Notes under the pieces: generated by a model | Told to the model about the DNA's origin: nothing | Seen by the model: only the letters and a program-made list of their open reading frames with translations | The model's database searches: none | Part shown: positions 39,201-48,631 of the stretch, in pieces | How the letters are laid out: every line of letters begins with the position of its first letter | How positions within the stretch are numbered: position 1 is the stretch's first letter | Source: Planctomycetota bacterium | GTDB taxonomy: Bacteria > Planctomycetota > Phycisphaerae > Sedimentisphaerales > Anaerohalosphaeraceae | Direction of reading: 5' to 3' | Length of the DNA stretch: 58,454 bases | NCBI GenBank assembly: GCA_016873215.1 | Contig: VGXU01000010.1 | Span: forward strand, 1 to 58,454 | Translations under genes and position numbers: made by a program

Positions 39201-39634
39201 TCTTCCGGCGTCGGCTGCTCGTATTCCGTCCCCGGCGGGCTGGCCATTGGGTCATCCTCAGGATAGTTTTCCGGCCCGAAGAATATCTTTCCATCACGCA
39301 GAAATTCGCTGTAAACGCCGCGCTGCGAAAAACCTTTACCCGCGGCAGTCATCTGTTCTCTGATCTGCTCAAAAGCCGGCGTACCCTTGTCCGCCGCCGT
39401 GAAGGTAAGTTTTTTCGCCAATTGAGGATTGACGGCGAAGGCAATCTCCTTTGTCTTGTCAAGCAGATGCTTCCGCATCTCGGCATCCCTGCCTGCCGCC
39501 CGCCGATTGCCGACCTGCCAGCTCAAGGCAAGCAGCAACCCTATCATCGCCACAGCCAGCGTCCCGGCCGTAATCTTCGAGCGGCGCGGTCGAAACAGCG
39601 ACATTTTCAGTGAATACGGTCTTAATTTTTGCAT
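36251..39634 (-). CDS. Hybrid sensor histidine kinase with receiver domain
   Basis: The 1127-residue protein has four hydrophobic segments (about 21-42, 205-225, 238-260, 540-560) flanking two extracytoplasmic regions. A PAS domain (about 580-695) follows, then HisKA with phosphoacceptor His722 in SHEIRTPMNAI, a HATPase domain (about 830-950, DVEDTGIGIP) and a receiver domain with Asp1015 in FMDIQMPN. A Pro/Ala-rich tail ends it. The ligand is unknown and no response regulator is adjacent. AAGGA stands 9 bases before ATG 39634, so I prefer it to an upstream in-frame ATG. Confidence 0.92.
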   Translation of the reverse strand: MQKLRPYSLKMSLFRPRRSKITAGTLAVAMIGLLLALSWQVGNRRAAGRDAEMRKHLLDKTKEIAFAVNPQLAKKLTFTAADKGTPAFEQIREQMTAAGKGFSQRGVYSEFLRDGKIFFGPENYPEDDPMASPPGTEYEQPTPEDFRIFKDKHPATVGPLTDEYGTFISALIPVLDPYSGEVLMAVCVDFLASDWQAQLNAVRREPILITFALILILAGGAVVVHLRNRWMKSDTLKYRVWIVAPTACAVLIVLILFGAYEYKNTCEESKRNMLRVTGQVEAGWTQSIVSEVGLLKAQIDHIAVNSAMLKAWQDRELSSLTALAKPAHEQLKRDYKITHCTFISPDRICFLRAHQPERYGDRIDRFTLLAAEKTGEDTWGLELGPLGTFTLRYVKPWKQDGKTIGYLELGMEIEHLVTKLAENIDVNLLNVIRKEYISRDKFEAGKKTFGYAGQWDAYPDFVVVNQAIPDLPNEVVRRLENNLKTNSGDKAFDARQGEKRFSCGIIHLPDAAGRNVADLVVMRDVAIGNSVARSNLLLNLSLSIVLFGGVLILLWSVTGTAERQLGTAFATVQKSEERFRRFAVASNYGFAMGNLTGQLIFVNAATLRIVEEEREEDFLRKTFYQYYIPQDAERLTKEILPIVIEQGQWTGELPLLSAKGNLILTEQNIFLIRDEQGTPQMVGNIITDITDRKNAEKELIEAKIQADSANTAKSQFLANMSHEIRTPMNAIIGFGDILLDEDLTDQQREYVNTISNSGRHLLQVINDILDFSKIEAGKLDVEKNECSLKNLLAAIGSMIHPAVVKKGLKFEILTSSDLPMDIYTDGARVQQCLINLVNNAIKFTEKGQVNIRVSLENKNDQSCIRFDVEDTGIGIPADKQQKIFEPFVQANGDTTRKYGGTGLGLTITKQLARLLGGELTLTSEEGMGSVFSLVIPTGLDVPEQKPSFALPESEKKYEPPKKGSGRILVVEDNPNNQLLIETLLTKFGLQFVLACDGAEAVKKAAEESFDLIFMDIQMPNMNGYEATRMLREKGLKTPIVALTAHAMEGDRQKCIEAGCDDHITKPINKIKLAEVLQTYLISSKNADPLTEQVEKLRNETQQLADSLQTPAQPAQPPTAPAPKTPEN

Positions 39635-39832
39635 TGTTGCAGTTCCTTGCAGGTTCACAGATTGGATTTTTTCAGAACGGGAATGTTGAATTATCCAGCC
39701 GATCAACACATTCGAGCCGTCCCGAAATACCCAAACTCAATCACTTTGAATCGCTTCTAAACAAGCGAGCTATGTTCATTATTGTTCCTTAAATAAAGCG
39801 CTAACTAATTTCTGTTGCGGATACGTGTCCGT

Positions 39833-39859
39833 GTCATTCCCGCGAAGGCGGGAATACAG
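39833..39859. repeat. Palindromic repeat ATTCCCGC-GAAG-GCGGGAAT, copy 2
   Basis: GTCATTCCCGCG-AAGGCGGGAAT-ACAG matches copy 1 (25626-25652) except for one loop base and one flank base. It lies in the 499-base gap between the kinase and hldD, with no other clear feature except a doubtful short ORF. Confidence 0.7.
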
Positions 39860-39862
39860 TTT

Positions 39863-40051
39863 TTAGGCCACTACGCCTGTTTTTTCTGTACGCAATTTTC
39901 GTTTTTGTCTTTCCGCTCGGGTTGTCTGTTTACTGGCCGCTTTTTCATCGGGATAAAAAGAGTACAGAATAACCATGGCTTCGTCAAAATCAGCGATTTT
40001 CCGGATGCCGGGGACAAAGGGTGGGATGCAAGTCCGATAATCGGCGGCCAT
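39863..40051 (-). CDS. Doubtful 62-residue ORF
   Basis: The translation looks protein-like, with an acidic patch and YSFYPDEKAASKQTTRAERQ near the end, then a basic tail. There is no ribosome-binding site and no family match by eye. It may be a remnant or chance ORF. It lies between the kinase and hldD on the kinase strand. Confidence 0.3.
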   Translation of the reverse strand: MAADYRTCIPPFVPGIRKIADFDEAMVILYSFYPDEKAASKQTTRAERQKRKLRTEKTGVVA

Positions 40052-40133
40052 TGAGGACTTTTGCGATTGACAAGTCGTGGGTGGATATGTAATGTTATGG
40101 ACAAAGGAATGAAAATCAGGCAGGGAGATCAGT

Positions 40134-41108
40134 ATGATTATTATTACCGGCGGGGCGGGATTTATTGGTTCGGCGCTGGCGGCCCAATTGAATGCCCGCG
40201 GCGCCGACGACATTTTGATTGTCGATTTGCTCGGCACAAACGAACGATGGAAAAATCTTCGCAAACTTCGCTTTGTGGATTATATGGAGGCCGACGATTT
40301 CGCGCAGGCGCTGGATTCGGACCAGATCGAATGGGATGTCGAGGCGATTCTGCACCTCGGGGCCTGTTCGGATACCACGGAAACGGACGCGAGCTTCCTG
40401 ATTCGCAATAACTATGAATACAGCAAAATGCTGGCGCAATGGGCCGTCGAACACCAGGTGCGTTTTGTTTACGCTTCCAGCGCGGCGACCTATGGCGACG
40501 GCTCGGCGGGATTTTCCGACAGCGAGCCGATTGAACAACTGATACCGCTGAATATGTACGGCTACAGCAAGCAGCTTTTTGACCTGTGGGCCAAACGCAC
40601 GGGCGTGGCGGAACAGATCGCGGGACTGAAATACTTCAACGTCTTCGGCCCCAACGAATATCACAAGGGCGAGATGCGGAGTTTTGTCCACAAGGCCTTT
40701 GAGCAAATCAACGCCGGCGGCAAAGTCCGGCTGTTCGAATCGCACCGGCCGGAGTATGCCAACGGGATGCAGCTTCGCGATTTCCTGTATATCAAGGACG
40801 CCGTGGATATGACGCTGTTTTTCCTTGGGAATCCCGACATTAATGGCATTTTCAATATCGGCACCGGCCAGGCACGATCGTGGCTGGATTTGGCCAATGC
40901 CGTTTTTGCCGCGATGGGCAAAACGCCGAATATCGAGTTTATCCCGATGCCCGAAAAGCTGCGCGACAAGTACCAGTATTTCACACAGGCAGACATTTCT
41001 AAACTCCGTCAGGTGGGCTATCGCAAAAACACCACCGACCTCGAATCCGCCGTCGCCGACTATGTGCAGAATTATTTAATGAAGGATGAATACCTCGGAG
41101 CGGAATAG
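40134..41108 (+). CDS. hldD: ADP-L-glycero-D-manno-heptose 6-epimerase
   Basis: The enzyme makes the heptose donor for the lipopolysaccharide inner core. The 324-residue extended SDR protein starts MIIITGGAGFIGSALAAQLN with the NADP-binding Gly motif. The YGYSK sequence near 142-146 holds the catalytic Tyr and Lys, and SSAATYGDG precedes it. FNVFGPNEYHKGEMRS is characteristic of HldD. GGGAG stands before the ATG. The other heptose genes are not in the window. Confidence 0.93.
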   Translation: MIIITGGAGFIGSALAAQLNARGADDILIVDLLGTNERWKNLRKLRFVDYMEADDFAQALDSDQIEWDVEAILHLGACSDTTETDASFLIRNNYEYSKMLAQWAVEHQVRFVYASSAATYGDGSAGFSDSEPIEQLIPLNMYGYSKQLFDLWAKRTGVAEQIAGLKYFNVFGPNEYHKGEMRSFVHKAFEQINAGGKVRLFESHRPEYANGMQLRDFLYIKDAVDMTLFFLGNPDINGIFNIGTGQARSWLDLANAVFAAMGKTPNIEFIPMPEKLRDKYQYFTQADISKLRQVGYRKNTTDLESAVADYVQNYLMKDEYLGAE

Positions 41109-41167
41109 AGTTTTTAGTTCGTGTTCTTAGTTTTGAGTTTGTCAAGCGGGATGGCGAATAATACACA

Positions 41168-41192
41168 GGGTGGGTCAATGACCCGCTTTTTT
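41168..41192 (+). terminator. Possible terminator after hldD
   Basis: GGGTC-AAT-GACCC is a short hairpin followed by GCTTTTTT. It lies between the convergent hldD and the minus-strand gene at 41202. The stem is only five pairs. Confidence 0.4.
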
Positions 41193-41201
41193 AATTTACT
41201 C

Positions 41202-41708
41202 TTACGGCCAGATTTTTCTTCGGGGTTTGGTTTTTGGGGAGCTGCCGAAGAGCATAAAGGTAATCAAAATCAATCCCGCGCCGGACATAAACAGGGCGGA
41301 ACGTATTTTCGGCCTGGCACATCGCCCAACCCATGCCGGCGTCCACGCGTTCGGGTCGGTCGGTTCGGCTTCATCGAGTACCTGCCGGGTGGCGGCGGTC
41401 AATTGGGGATTATAGCCGCTGGGGTAAACAACGTCCGCATGCTGTTCGGGTATCCGGCCCATCGCCACGTCCTGAAGCCGGCTTAGAACATTCGGCTCTC
41501 GCTCGATCAGTGTAATCTGGTCCTGATACTGACTGATAAGATTCTGAATTTTTTCGTTGTCTTTAAGGGTTTTATCCAGCGCGGCCCGGCTCCGAAAATA
41601 AGCGGTCATCTCGGAGTCGGCCAGGAGCGACAATGCTATTGCGCCGGCCCCGGCGGCGAAAAAAACGCAAAATACGATATAGCGAATGAATCGCATTAAA
41701 TTACTCAT
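41202..41708 (-). CDS. Hypothetical membrane protein with coiled coil (FtsB-like layout)
   Basis: The 168-residue protein has an N-terminal membrane helix (about 8-30), a short coiled coil (about 40-75, TLKDNEKIQNLISQYQDQI) and a second membrane helix near 138-155. The first half resembles septum-formation initiator proteins (FtsB/DivIC) in layout, but the second helix is unusual, and I do not see a family motif. No strong ribosome-binding site is visible. Function is unknown. Confidence 0.65.
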   Translation of the reverse strand: MSNLMRFIRYIVFCVFFAAGAGAIALSLLADSEMTAYFRSRAALDKTLKDNEKIQNLISQYQDQITLIEREPNVLSRLQDVAMGRIPEQHADVVYPSGYNPQLTAATRQVLDEAEPTDPNAWTPAWVGRCARPKIRSALFMSGAGLILITFMLFGSSPKTKPRRKIWP

Positions 41709-41823
41709 TCAGGACAATCCCTGTCTTTACGAATTTTCCACGGTCAAACCAGTTTTTCGCTCTGCTCAAAACAGGCTTGGCCGCGCCGCCCGATGCCGGG
41801 GGAGATTTTGCTTTTTACAGCCA

Positions 41824-41867
41824 TAAAAAAACGGCAGAGACGCCGGGATAAAAGACGCCTCTGCCGT
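41824..41867 (-). terminator. Terminator after enolase
   Basis: On the minus strand ACGGCAGAG and CTCTGCCGT pair across 19 bases and a TTTTTTT tract follows. It lies about 15 bases past the eno stop. Confidence 0.85.
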
Positions 41868-41881
41868 AAAAATCGACCAAA

Positions 41882-43367
<1,486 letters not shown>

Positions 43368-43395
43368 AGCACCGTATTTAATGGAAAGGAACAAC

Positions 43396-45156
43396 ATGCG
43401 GTTCAAGAGTAAACAAGTCGCATTGCTGATTATGGTTTTGGGGATTGCTGCAGGTTCTTCAGTCGGTCAGCGGCAGATTGAAAAAATCGACCGCGGGATG
43501 GTTGCCATTGCTCAGTCCGACGGCACCGTCTATCTCGGATGGCGGCTGTTAAACACCGACCCGCAAACAGTCGGATTTAACCTCTATCGGCAGACGGCCG
43601 GTTCTGAAGCGGTCAAACTGAACGAATATCCGATTACCCGGACGACGGATTATGTGGATACCAAAGCGCCCAAAGACCGTGCGAACAACTGGTGGGTTTG
43701 TCCCGTGATGGACGGCAAAGAACAGGCCATCGGCGGCAAGACATCGCTGCCCGCCAATCCCCCTGCCATGCAATATATAGGGATTCCTTTTCAGGGCAAA
43801 TACGTCTGCAACAAAGTCGCCATTGCCGACCTCAACGGCGACGGCCAATATGATTATGTCATCAAGCAGCCTAAACAGATAACCGACCCCGGCGTCTGGT
43901 TTCCCAGCACGGATACATGGAAAGTCGAAGCCTATCTGCATGATGGAACATTTTTATGGCGCAAAGACCTCGGCTGGAATATCGAACAGGGCATCTGGTA
44001 TTCGCCGATGATTGTCTATGATTTTGACGGCGACGGCAAAGCCGAAATCGCCCTGAAAACCGCACCCACCGATGTCGATTACCGCAATCAGGAAGATGAG
44101 CTGCTGAAAGGGAAAGTAGCTGCCGGGCCGGAGTATTGTTCGATTCTCGATGGAATGACCGGCAAAGAAATCGACCGCGTGGACTGGATTGCGCGCGGCA
44201 AGATAGAAGACTGGGGTGATGCCAAAACCAACCGCGCCTCCCGGCATTTAATGGGCATTGCTTTTCTCGACGGCAAGCGTCCAAGCCTGCTGGTCCTTCG
44301 CGGGACTTATATGCTGATGCGGGCGGATGCGTACAATCTCGACAATAAAAAACTCAAAGCTGTCTGGAACTGGAGTGGCGACGATGAAAATCCGCCCGTC
44401 CGCGGACAGGGGATGCACGGCATGCACGCCGCCGATATTGATGGCGATGGCAAAGATGAAATCATCCTCGGCTCGGCGGTTCTGGATGACAATGGGAAAA
44501 TCCTGTGGAATGTCGGGCTGGGACATCCGGACGCCTGTTACGTGACGGATATTCTGCCCGACAGGCCGGGGCTGGAGATAATGTACGGCATTGAGCCGGA
44601 ACAGGAGAAAAACGGTATCTGCCTGGCGGATGCGCGGACGGGAAAACTTATCTGGGGACGACAGGAGCCGACCAACCATGTTCATTCGCAGGGATTGCTT
44701 GGGGATTTTGACCCGAATAATCCCGGTGTGGAATTTTACTCCTACGAAAAATTTACACCTCAATCTTATTATACGTACAGTATGAACGGCAAACTGCTAT
44801 CGGATAAACCTGTCGGTGTCGGAAAACCCAACGTGCTGTATTGGACTGCCGGTGTTGTCAAACTGTGTTCATCCGGCGGACAAATCCGGCATTATAACGG
44901 CTCAGCCGTAACACCTTATGAAGGAACTGTTTTAGCGATTGCCGATTGCCTCGGAGACTGGCGCGAGGAATTGATTACCGTCGTTGAAGGCGAATTGCGG
45001 ATTTACACAACAACCATCCCGGCCAAAGACCGGCACGTGACATTGATGCAGGACCCGATTTATCGCAATGATGTGGCACTGGTTTCGATGGGCTACTTCT
45101 ATCCCCCGCAGTTGAGCTATTACTTGACTCAGGATTCCGCCAAAACAATCCCATAA
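43396..45156 (+). CDS. Rhamnogalacturonan lyase (PL11 family)
   Basis: The 586-residue exported protein has a signal peptide (about 1-24) followed by an N-terminal beta domain with YLGWRLLNTDP and FNLYRQ, and an eight-bladed propeller with calcium-binding loops such as ADLNGDGQYDYV, DFDGDGKAEIAL and DIDGDGKDEIIL. These are hallmarks of PL11 lyases, which cut the rhamnogalacturonan I backbone of pectin. AAAGGA precedes ATG 43396; ATG 43381 is a weaker alternative. It may act with the exported glycosidase at 49974. Confidence 0.88.
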   Translation: MRFKSKQVALLIMVLGIAAGSSVGQRQIEKIDRGMVAIAQSDGTVYLGWRLLNTDPQTVGFNLYRQTAGSEAVKLNEYPITRTTDYVDTKAPKDRANNWWVCPVMDGKEQAIGGKTSLPANPPAMQYIGIPFQGKYVCNKVAIADLNGDGQYDYVIKQPKQITDPGVWFPSTDTWKVEAYLHDGTFLWRKDLGWNIEQGIWYSPMIVYDFDGDGKAEIALKTAPTDVDYRNQEDELLKGKVAAGPEYCSILDGMTGKEIDRVDWIARGKIEDWGDAKTNRASRHLMGIAFLDGKRPSLLVLRGTYMLMRADAYNLDNKKLKAVWNWSGDDENPPVRGQGMHGMHAADIDGDGKDEIILGSAVLDDNGKILWNVGLGHPDACYVTDILPDRPGLEIMYGIEPEQEKNGICLADARTGKLIWGRQEPTNHVHSQGLLGDFDPNNPGVEFYSYEKFTPQSYYTYSMNGKLLSDKPVGVGKPNVLYWTAGVVKLCSSGGQIRHYNGSAVTPYEGTVLAIADCLGDWREELITVVEGELRIYTTTIPAKDRHVTLMQDPIYRNDVALVSMGYFYPPQLSYYLTQDSAKTIP

Positions 45157-45176
45157 TTTGTCGATGTCGCCGTTTT

Positions 45177-46448
45177 CTAACTCTGCCGCAGCCAGCGGAA
45201 GATTTCACGGAATGACGGGCGTTTGCCGTACATCAGGATTCCCGCGCGAAATACTTTAGCGGCGACCCACACGGCCACAAGCACGGAAACCGCCATCAGC
45301 ACAATCGAAACAACGATTTCCACAATGGGAATATTCGACGCCGCCGACAGCCGCAGCATCATCACCAGCGGCGTAATGGGAGGAATGAATGAAAGCACTC
45401 GCGCGAATAATCCGTTGGGACTCTGGACCAGGTTAAACCACGATATCATGGGGACAATGCAAATCATCACTGCCGGTGTCATCAAGCTCTGGGATTCCTT
45501 GAGGGTATTGCAGACAGCGCCGATGCCCGCCAGCAGCGCCCCGAAGAAAACAAACCCGAGGATATAATACACGACGAGATAAAAAAACATCATGCCGCTG
45601 ATATCGACGGCCAGTCCCTGCCATCGCGCCGTGCCGTAAGCCGTCGCCGTCCATAGTGCCATCACCGCCAGCCCGATGCCTGTCAACCCAAGAATTTTGC
45701 CGGCCATCAGTTCAAACGGGCTGACCGCCGAAAGCAGAATTTCGATAATCCGCGAGCTTTTTTCCTCGATAACGCTGCTGAGGATTTGCTGGCCGATGAC
45801 CATAATACCCATATAAATCATAAACATAAAGAAAAACGGCACCATCATCCGCGTAATCATCTCCGCCTGCTTCTGCACCCGCTGCTGGTTGGCGGACTCG
45901 CCGATTTCGACGTGTTCCGTCGGCACGTAGCGGATTTCCCGCAGCAGGGACGAAGAAATATTTTTCGCATTGCATCGCTGCTCGACCGCCGCGCCGGTCA
46001 TCATATTTTCCGCCGTCTGGAAGATATCCATATCTGACGGTTTGGTCTTGTAGGTATAAAGAGACATTTTGCCGGCGCCGGAGATAATATCCTTGTCTAT
46101 GACGGCATAAGCATTGATTCCGCCGGCGCGCAAGTCCGCTTTACCCTGTTTCTGCGCCGCATTGGGGTCATTGGCATTTTCTATCGCCCGAAACAGAATT
46201 TGCCGGTCGGAATTTTTTTTACTGTACTCGGCAAATCGTCCCTCGATATCCCCGGCCAGCCCGCCGGACAAGTCCGTTACTCCCACGATAAACGGCGCCC
46301 GCGCCCCGGGCGGCTGCGTGACTAACTTGCTCGAAAAGTACATAATCCCGCCCATAATCAGCGGGGCAAACAGTGTGCTGATGACAAATGTCTTGGTCTT
46401 CAGCATCTCGATGAATTCACACCGGGCGATAACGAGGATATTACGCAT
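45177..46448 (-). CDS. ABC transporter permease (NatB/ABC-2 type)
   Basis: The 423-residue protein starts MRNILVIARCEFIEMLKTKTF, with one N-terminal membrane helix, a large extracytoplasmic region (about 45-200) and about five more helices. This is the ABC-2 layout of sodium/drug exporter NatB. SSVIEEKSSRIIEILLS is the typical family motif. The ATG overlaps the end of the ATPase gene by eight bases. The substrate is not known. Confidence 0.87.
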   Translation of the reverse strand: MRNILVIARCEFIEMLKTKTFVISTLFAPLIMGGIMYFSSKLVTQPPGARAPFIVGVTDLSGGLAGDIEGRFAEYSKKNSDRQILFRAIENANDPNAAQKQGKADLRAGGINAYAVIDKDIISGAGKMSLYTYKTKPSDMDIFQTAENMMTGAAVEQRCNAKNISSSLLREIRYVPTEHVEIGESANQQRVQKQAEMITRMMVPFFFMFMIYMGIMVIGQQILSSVIEEKSSRIIEILLSAVSPFELMAGKILGLTGIGLAVMALWTATAYGTARWQGLAVDISGMMFFYLVVYYILGFVFFGALLAGIGAVCNTLKESQSLMTPAVMICIVPMISWFNLVQSPNGLFARVLSFIPPITPLVMMLRLSAASNIPIVEIVVSIVLMAVSVLVAVWVAAKVFRAGILMYGKRPSFREIFRWLRQS

Positions 46449-47343
46449 TGTCCGCCCCCACCAGTTGAATGAAAATTTCATGCAGGGAATGCGTTTTTAT
46501 CTCGAACCGCCTGATTCGCACCTTGCCCGCCAGCGCCGCGAGCAATTCCTGCGGGTCGCCGCCCTGTTTCAGCGTGATTTCCATTTGATTCTGTCGTGGC
46601 CGGACTCCGGCAGCCATCGGCAGCGTCCCAAGAATCCCGGCGTCGCCGTCCAGCTCCACCAGCACCGAATCGGAATGATTGCGGCTGCGGATATCACTGA
46701 GCCGGCCGTCTAAAATATTTTTCCCCTTGTTAATCAGCAGTATCGAATCGCACAGCGTCTCGGCCTCGTGCATGATATGCGTGGAAAAGAGAATGGTCTT
46801 GCCCGCGTCGCGCATTTCGAGAATGATATTTTTCATCATCTCGTAATTCAGCGGGTCCAGCCCCGCGAACGGCTCGTCAAGAATCACCAGTGACGGCGCG
46901 TTGATGACCGTCACGGCAAATTGCAGTTTCTGGTGCATCCCCCGCGAGAGGTCTTCGACTTTTTTATCCGCCCACTTGCCCAGTTCGATGCGTTCGAGCC
47001 ACTGGGAGACATTGCGGGAAATTTCATTGGCCGGGACACCTTTGAGCGACGCGAAATAAGTCAGCGTTTTGCGAACCGTCATTTTGCGATACAGGCCGCG
47101 CTCCTCCGGCATATACCCGACGTGATTGCGGGTTTGTTTTTCAGTGCCGTTTTCAAACAGGGTAATCGAGCCGCTGTCGGGGCGAAGGATGTTGACAACC
47201 ATTCGCAGAGTGGTGGTCTTGCCGGCCCCATTGGGACCGAGGAAGCCATAAATACTCCCGACCGGGACTTTGACGCTCAGGCCTTCCACGGCATGGACTT
47301 GTCCGAATGATTTGCATACGTTGTTCAGTTCGAGGGCGTACAT
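46441..47343 (-). CDS. ABC transporter ATP-binding protein (NatA-like)
   Basis: The 300-residue protein has Walker A GPNGAGKTTT near 37-46, a signature DLSRGMHQKLQ near 142, Walker B LVILDEPFAGLDPL near 160 and a switch His in STHIMHEAE. A C-terminal extension (about 215-300) is typical of NatA/CcmA-like exporters. It forms a pair with the overlapping permease. No strong ribosome-binding site is seen. Confidence 0.93.
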   Translation of the reverse strand: MYALELNNVCKSFGQVHAVEGLSVKVPVGSIYGFLGPNGAGKTTTLRMVVNILRPDSGSITLFENGTEKQTRNHVGYMPEERGLYRKMTVRKTLTYFASLKGVPANEISRNVSQWLERIELGKWADKKVEDLSRGMHQKLQFAVTVINAPSLVILDEPFAGLDPLNYEMMKNIILEMRDAGKTILFSTHIMHEAETLCDSILLINKGKNILDGRLSDIRSRNHSDSVLVELDGDAGILGTLPMAAGVRPRQNQMEITLKQGGDPQELLAALAGKVRIRRFEIKTHSLHEIFIQLVGADNA

Positions 47344-47453
47344 ATTAACTAAATTCCGAATAATAACGAATTTGCCCGCATTGTATCAGGCATTAAGGAT
47401 ATGTCAATGCGACACCTCCGAAGGCACAAGAAGTGGGCTTCGTCAGGAATGAT

Positions 47454-47726
47454 TTAGAAATCAGGCCGATGTTTTTCAACGGCACGGTTGGCCTGGTTGA
47501 TTAAAAGGCAATCTATAACGCCCTGCAATCGCTTGGCGGCGGCCGGCGCCAGTTTGCCGCTGTCCCGGAGTTTGGCGATGGCGTTAAACGCCTTGCAGCC
47601 GTAAAAATCGGTGTTTTCTATGCTCTCAATTTCGATAACGCCGATGGTGTCGTCTTTGGTATGTTCCACATACAGCGCATAGATAAAACAAATTTCCGTC
47701 CGCGGACACTGCAATAACTTATTCAT
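47454..47726 (-). CDS. Hypothetical protein (90 residues)
   Basis: The protein has three potential helices and a conserved-looking core, FYGCKAFNAIAKLRDSGKL. It has no signal peptide or known motif. I do not recognise the family. A weak AGAAAGA lies before the ATG. It stands alone between the ABC genes and a gap of about 160 bases before the short ORFs. Confidence 0.6.
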   Translation of the reverse strand: MNKLLQCPRTEICFIYALYVEHTKDDTIGVIEIESIENTDFYGCKAFNAIAKLRDSGKLAPAAAKRLQGVIDCLLINQANRAVEKHRPDF

Positions 47727-47889
47727 TTCTGCATCTTTCTGTTTTTGTCTGAATTTGTCGCTTTTAACCCCTCATCGTAATTTGTATCATTCTACATTAC
47801 ACCAAAAACGCGAAAGCGTCAAGGATAGAATTTGAAAAAAGGTTTCGGCTGATCTTGTCCTTCTTGTGTCAGGTGTTGAGGGGAGGTCA

Positions 47890-48000
47890 ATGAACATTTC
47901 CGAAGACCTGAAAACCGCGAATCTGATGAAAATTATCTCCAAAAAAGATCGGCGAACGACCGCCCTTACGAAGACAGCCATTCGCCGTATCCATTGCTGA
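47890..48000 (+). CDS. Possible 36-residue basic protein
   Basis: A 36-codon ORF (starts MNISEDLKTANL, then a Lys/Arg-rich tail ending RRIHC) is preceded by GGGGAGG only three bases before the ATG, which is close for a ribosome-binding site. No promoter or family was recognised. It converges on the cysteine-rich gene at 48013. Confidence 0.3.
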   Translation: MNISEDLKTANLMKIISKKDRRTTALTKTAIRRIHC

Positions 48001-48012
48001 AACCAGATGCTT

Positions 48013-48123
48013 TTACTTCTTGCACGTGCACTCGTCAGATTTCTTTCCGCAACCGCTGCATTTGCCTTTTTCAATAGGCTTTCCGCATTTCTTACATGGG
48101 GTACATCCACAGCTCTGGCACAT
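48013..48123 (-). CDS. Cysteine-rich microprotein (36 residues, possible metal binding)
   Basis: The 36-residue protein has nine cysteines, at 2, 5, 7, 10, 13, 22, 25, 32 and 34, arranged as CXXCXCXXCXXC, CXXC and CXC, with Lys and Gly between them. This suggests a zinc or other metal-binding knuckle or a metallothionein-like role. AAGGAAGG lies 6-7 bases before the ATG and a promoter is at 48272-48300. It has no catalytic domain and I do not recognise the family. No close neighbour suggests a pathway. Confidence 0.7.
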   Translation of the reverse strand: MCQSCGCTPCKKCGKPIEKGKCSGCGKKSDECTCKK

Positions 48124-48271
48124 TTTGCACCTTCCTTTCTTTTCCGCGCGTCCATCGTATCTTTTTTAACGGTTTACTCTTTTTTAGTATTAATTTTCGA
48201 GGTTTCCCGTTGCGTATCATGATAACTATACGACCACTTTTTGCCGGCGTTCGACGGATTTTAGCCTCTAT

Positions 48272-48300
48272 ATTATATGTAACCCAAACGGCACAGGCAA
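48272..48300 (-). promoter_or_regulatory. Promoter of the cysteine-rich microprotein
   Basis: On the minus strand TTGCCT (48300-48295) and TATAAT (48277-48272) are 17 bases apart. The leader to the ATG would be about 140 bases, which is long. Confidence 0.5.
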
Positions 48301-48399
48301 TAAGGATTTTGCTTATCTTTAAAAGCGGATTTCGCCTTTTTTGGCGCCAAACAGACGAAATGTCTCGGGCGGGGTCGATTAAAAAATCCAGCTTCTATT

Positions 48400-48428
48400 T
48401 TGACTGCCGGTGACAAATCCCGTATAAT
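48400..48428 (+). promoter_or_regulatory. thiC promoter
   Basis: TTGACT (48400-48405) and TATAAT (48423-48428) are 17 bases apart. The start would be just upstream of the TPP riboswitch. Confidence 0.75.
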
Positions 48429-48441
48429 ACCAACCAATGAT

Positions 48442-48543
48442 TCGCTCAGGGGTGGTTTGCCGGGCGGTAAAACCGGCGAACCTGAGAAAGACCCTTTGAA
48501 CCTGATCAGGCAAGCCGTAAGGCGTACCTGCGGAGGGAAGCGA
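48442..48543 (+). promoter_or_regulatory. TPP riboswitch aptamer (THI element)
   Basis: The conserved core is present: GGGG near the 5' end, then CTGAGA, ACCCTTTGAACCTGATC and finally a GGAGGGAAGCGA 3' part. P1 is TCGCT (48442-48446) with AGCGA (48539-48543). Thiamine pyrophosphate binding controls the thiC gene downstream. Confidence 0.95.
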
Positions 48544-48565
48544 GAGACAACCTTTGTCATCCACA

Positions 48566-48602
48566 AAGAATCGCTTCCCATTTCCAGTGCGATTCTTTTT
48601 TT
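48566..48602 (+). terminator. Riboswitch terminator upstream of thiC
   Basis: AAGAATCGC and GCGATTCTT (48566-48574 with 48589-48597) form the stem, followed by a seven-T tract. GGGAAGCGA at 48535-48543 is perfectly complementary to 48571-48579 and can act as an antiterminator. The same 5' strand forms P1, so TPP binding should favour termination. Confidence 0.88.
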
Positions 48603-48631
48603 ATAACCACAAACAGAATATGGGATTGAAA

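Noticed and set aside
39815-40054. 79-codon plus-strand ORF between the kinase and hldD
   Set aside because: Its start lies in the palindromic repeat, and the translation of that repeat recurs by nature.
47787-48155. 122-codon minus-strand ORF over the cysteine-rich gene
   Set aside because: The cysteine-rich frame has a ribosome-binding site and a regular motif; this frame has neither.
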